In this document: piece after piece, positions 5,909 through 7,226 of the stretch | Position numbering within the stretch: position 1 is the stretch's first letter | How the letters are laid out: each line of letters starts with the position of its first letter | Assembly: GCA_041487355.1 (NCBI GenBank) | Contig: JBGPND010000240.1 | Location: 1 to 7,226, forward strand | Length of the DNA: 7,226 nucleotides | From: JAMXLO01 sp041487355 | Lineage (GTDB): Bacteria > Pseudomonadota > Alphaproteobacteria > Acetobacterales > Acetobacteraceae | Direction of reading: 5' to 3' | Notes under the pieces: model-generated | What the model was told of the DNA's origin: nothing | Databases searched by the model: none | What the model saw: the letters and a program-made list of their open reading frames with translations, nothing else | Position numbers and translations under genes: made by a program

Positions 5909-6889
5909 ATGAGCCCGGTCCTTGAAGTCGCCAACCTGCGCGTCACCTTCGGCAACGCCATCGCCGCCGTGCGCGGGGTTTCGCTCACCGTCAACCGCGG
6001 CGAGACCCACTGCCTGGTCGGCGAATCCGGTTGCGGCAAGTCGGTCACGGCCCTCGCCGTCATGGGTCTGCTGGCGCGCAGCGCGCAGCGCAGCGCCGAC
6101 GTGCTGCGCTTCCACGACATCGACCTCGCGCGCCTGTCCGAACGCGGCATGGCACGGCTGCGCGGCGACAAGCTGGCGATGATCTTCCAGGAGCCGATGA
6201 CCAGCCTCAACCCTGCCTACACGATCGGCTCGCAGATGGCCGAGGTCCTGGAACGCCATCGCGGTGTCTCGCGCGCCCAGGCACTCGACCGCGCCGCCGA
6301 ACTGCTCGGCCGCGTCGGCATCACCGCGCCGGGGATGCGTCTGAAGCAGTATCCGCACCAGCTTTCCGGCGGCTTGCGCCAGCGGGTGATGATCTCGATG
6401 GCGCTGATGTGCGACCCCGAGCTGCTGATCGCCGATGAACCGACCACCGCGCTCGATGTCACCGTGCAGGCGCAGATCCTCCGCCTGCTGCAGACCCTGC
6501 AGCGCGAACTCGGCCTCGCCCTGCTGCTGATCACCCACGACCTCGGCATCGTCGCCCGCATGGCGGACCGCGTCTCGGTCATGTATGCCGGCGAGGTGGT
6601 GGAAAGCGCGCCGTCCGAGGCGCTGTTCGCCGCGCCGACGCATCCCTACACGCGCGGCCTGCTGCGCTGCATCCCGGTGCCCGGCAGCGTGAAGCGCGGG
6701 GCACCGCTCGGCAGCATCCCCGGTGTGGTGCCGCGCATCGCGCCTGACTTCACCGGCTGCGCCTTCCGCGACCGCTGCGCACACGCCATCGCGGACTGCG
6801 CGAGCGACGTGCCGCGCCAGGCCGCCGGCACCGACCATGACTACCTGTGCCGCCTCCCGTCCGACTGGACTCGGGCCGAGGCGGCATGA
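5909..6889 (+). CDS. Peptide/nickel-type ABC transporter ATP-binding protein, DppD/OppD type
   Basis: This 326-residue cytoplasmic ATPase would energise the DppB/DppC-like channel. All ABC motifs are present in order: Walker A GESGCGKS (38-45), Q-loop FQEPMTSLNP (Gln94), signature LSGGLRQR (152-159), Walker B LLIADEPTTALD (172-183) and switch His210 in LLITHDLG. The signature has Leu where Met or Gln is common. The C-terminal oligopeptide-transporter extension is intact: THPYTRGLL (244-252), then Cys284, Cys290, Cys297 and Cys314, the pattern linked in this family to a possible iron-sulfur site. The length is normal. It follows the DppC-like gene by 118 bp because of the repeat, whereas the next gene overlaps its stop by ATGA. 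Confidence 0.9.
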   Translation: MSPVLEVANLRVTFGNAIAAVRGVSLTVNRGETHCLVGESGCGKSVTALAVMGLLARSAQRSADVLRFHDIDLARLSERGMARLRGDKLAMIFQEPMTSLNPAYTIGSQMAEVLERHRGVSRAQALDRAAELLGRVGITAPGMRLKQYPHQLSGGLRQRVMISMALMCDPELLIADEPTTALDVTVQAQILRLLQTLQRELGLALLLITHDLGIVARMADRVSVMYAGEVVESAPSEALFAAPTHPYTRGLLRCIPVPGSVKRGAPLGSIPGVVPRIAPDFTGCAFRDRCAHAIADCASDVPRQAAGTDHDYLCRLPSDWTRAEAA

Positions 6890-7226
6890 CGCACGCGGTC
6901 GAAGTGCGCAATGTGCGGCGTGTGTTCCGCACGCGCGCCGGCATGCTGACGCCGGAGCGTGTGGTGCGCGCGGTGGACGGCGTATCGTTCGTCCTGCCGG
7001 TCGGCGACGTGCTCGGCATCGTCGGCGAGTCCGGCTGCGGCAAGTCGACCCTGGCACGCCTGATCCTCGGCCTGCTGCCGCCGAGCGAGGGCGATGTCCT
7101 GGTGGACGGCCGCAGCCTCGCCAGCATGGACCGGCGCGAGCGCGCGCGGCTGATCCAGCCGGTGTTCCAGGATCCGTTCTCCTCGCTCAATCCACGTCAG
7201 CGCATCCGCGACATCGTCGGCCTGCC
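6886..7226 (+). CDS. Peptide/nickel-type ABC transporter ATP-binding protein, DppF/OppF type (partial)
   Basis: This is the second ATPase of the importer, cut by the window edge after 113 complete codons. Walker A GESGCGKST lies at residues 47-55 and the Q-loop VFQDPFSSLNPR at 93-104. The FQDPxxSLNPR wording is characteristic of DppF/OppF rather than DppD. The segment RTRAGMLTPERVVRAVDGVSF also fits the DppF-type N-terminus. The start at 6886 overlaps the upstream TGA (ATGA), so the two ATPases are translationally coupled and would form the usual heterodimer. Walker B, the signature and the C-terminal domain lie beyond the window. Confidence 0.88.
   Translation, partial: MTHAVEVRNVRRVFRTRAGMLTPERVVRAVDGVSFVLPVGDVLGIVGESGCGKSTLARLILGLLPPSEGDVLVDGRSLASMDRRERARLIQPVFQDPFSSLNPRQRIRDIVGL

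Larger units (their letters stand above)
5787..5912 (+). other. 41-codon frame bridging the DppC-like and DppD-like genes through a repeat
   Basis: ATG 5787-5789 overlaps the TGA of the DppC-like gene. The frame continues without a stop through both arms of the inverted repeat and ends at TGA 5910-5912, overlapping the ATG of the DppD-like gene. The encoded peptide is basic (it contains SWRAKARHPRRPSRGR) and is entirely dictated by the repeat, so a functional protein is unlikely. Its possible value is as a path for ribosomes from one cistron to the next. There is no separate ribosome-binding site other than coupling to the upstream gene. Confidence 0.25.

Noticed and set aside
5735..7057. Minus-strand open frame of 440 codons opposite the ATPase genes
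   Set aside because: It is antisense to genes carrying complete ABC motifs, and its peptide is His/Arg/Ala-rich without a domain.

Overview
The window is GC-rich, about two-thirds G+C by eye. It reads as a chromosomal nutrient-uptake region of an alphaproteobacterium. Three things suggest this: the codon bias, a Tat-exported binding protein, and intergenic palindromes of the GTCATGGC(C)GGGC type that I associate with Bradyrhizobium, Rhodopseudomonas and Reyranella-like genomes. The genus cannot be fixed from the sequence alone.

Layout: at the left edge, on the minus strand, lie the first 28 codons of an enolase-superfamily (mandelate racemase/muconate lactonizing enzyme type) gene. A 643-bp divergent intergenic region follows (87-729). 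It holds degenerate repeats, a 13-bp-stem palindrome, a small dyad and a possible promoter. Next comes a plus-strand group for a carbohydrate-type (CUT1-like) ABC importer: a Tat-signal solute-binding protein (730-2073) and two MalF/MalG-type permeases (2101-3018 and 3030-3914). After a 95-bp gap there is a peptide/nickel-type (Dpp/Opp) ABC transporter: DppB-like and DppC-like permeases (4010-4927 and 4924-5790), a DppD-like ATPase (5909-6889) and a DppF-like ATPase cut by the right edge (6886 onward).

How the genes work together: the first three would bind and translocate a substrate, perhaps a sugar or sugar acid processed by the divergent enolase-type enzyme (inference), but no cognate CUT1 ATPase is present. 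The second group has two permeases and two ATPases but no binding protein in view, so each importer is incomplete within the window. The DppB/DppC and DppD/DppF pairs are joined by ATGA overlaps.

The most unusual spot is 5787-5912, between the DppC-like and DppD-like genes. A near-perfect 33-bp inverted repeat sits there inside a 107-nt foldback. An uninterrupted 41-codon frame runs through it, overlapping the upstream stop and the downstream start by ATGA on both sides. The outer C6/G6 stem of the foldback contains the only candidate ribosome-binding site of the DppD-like gene. I found no tRNA, rRNA, CRISPR array, insertion sequence or recognisable novel defence or biosynthetic system.
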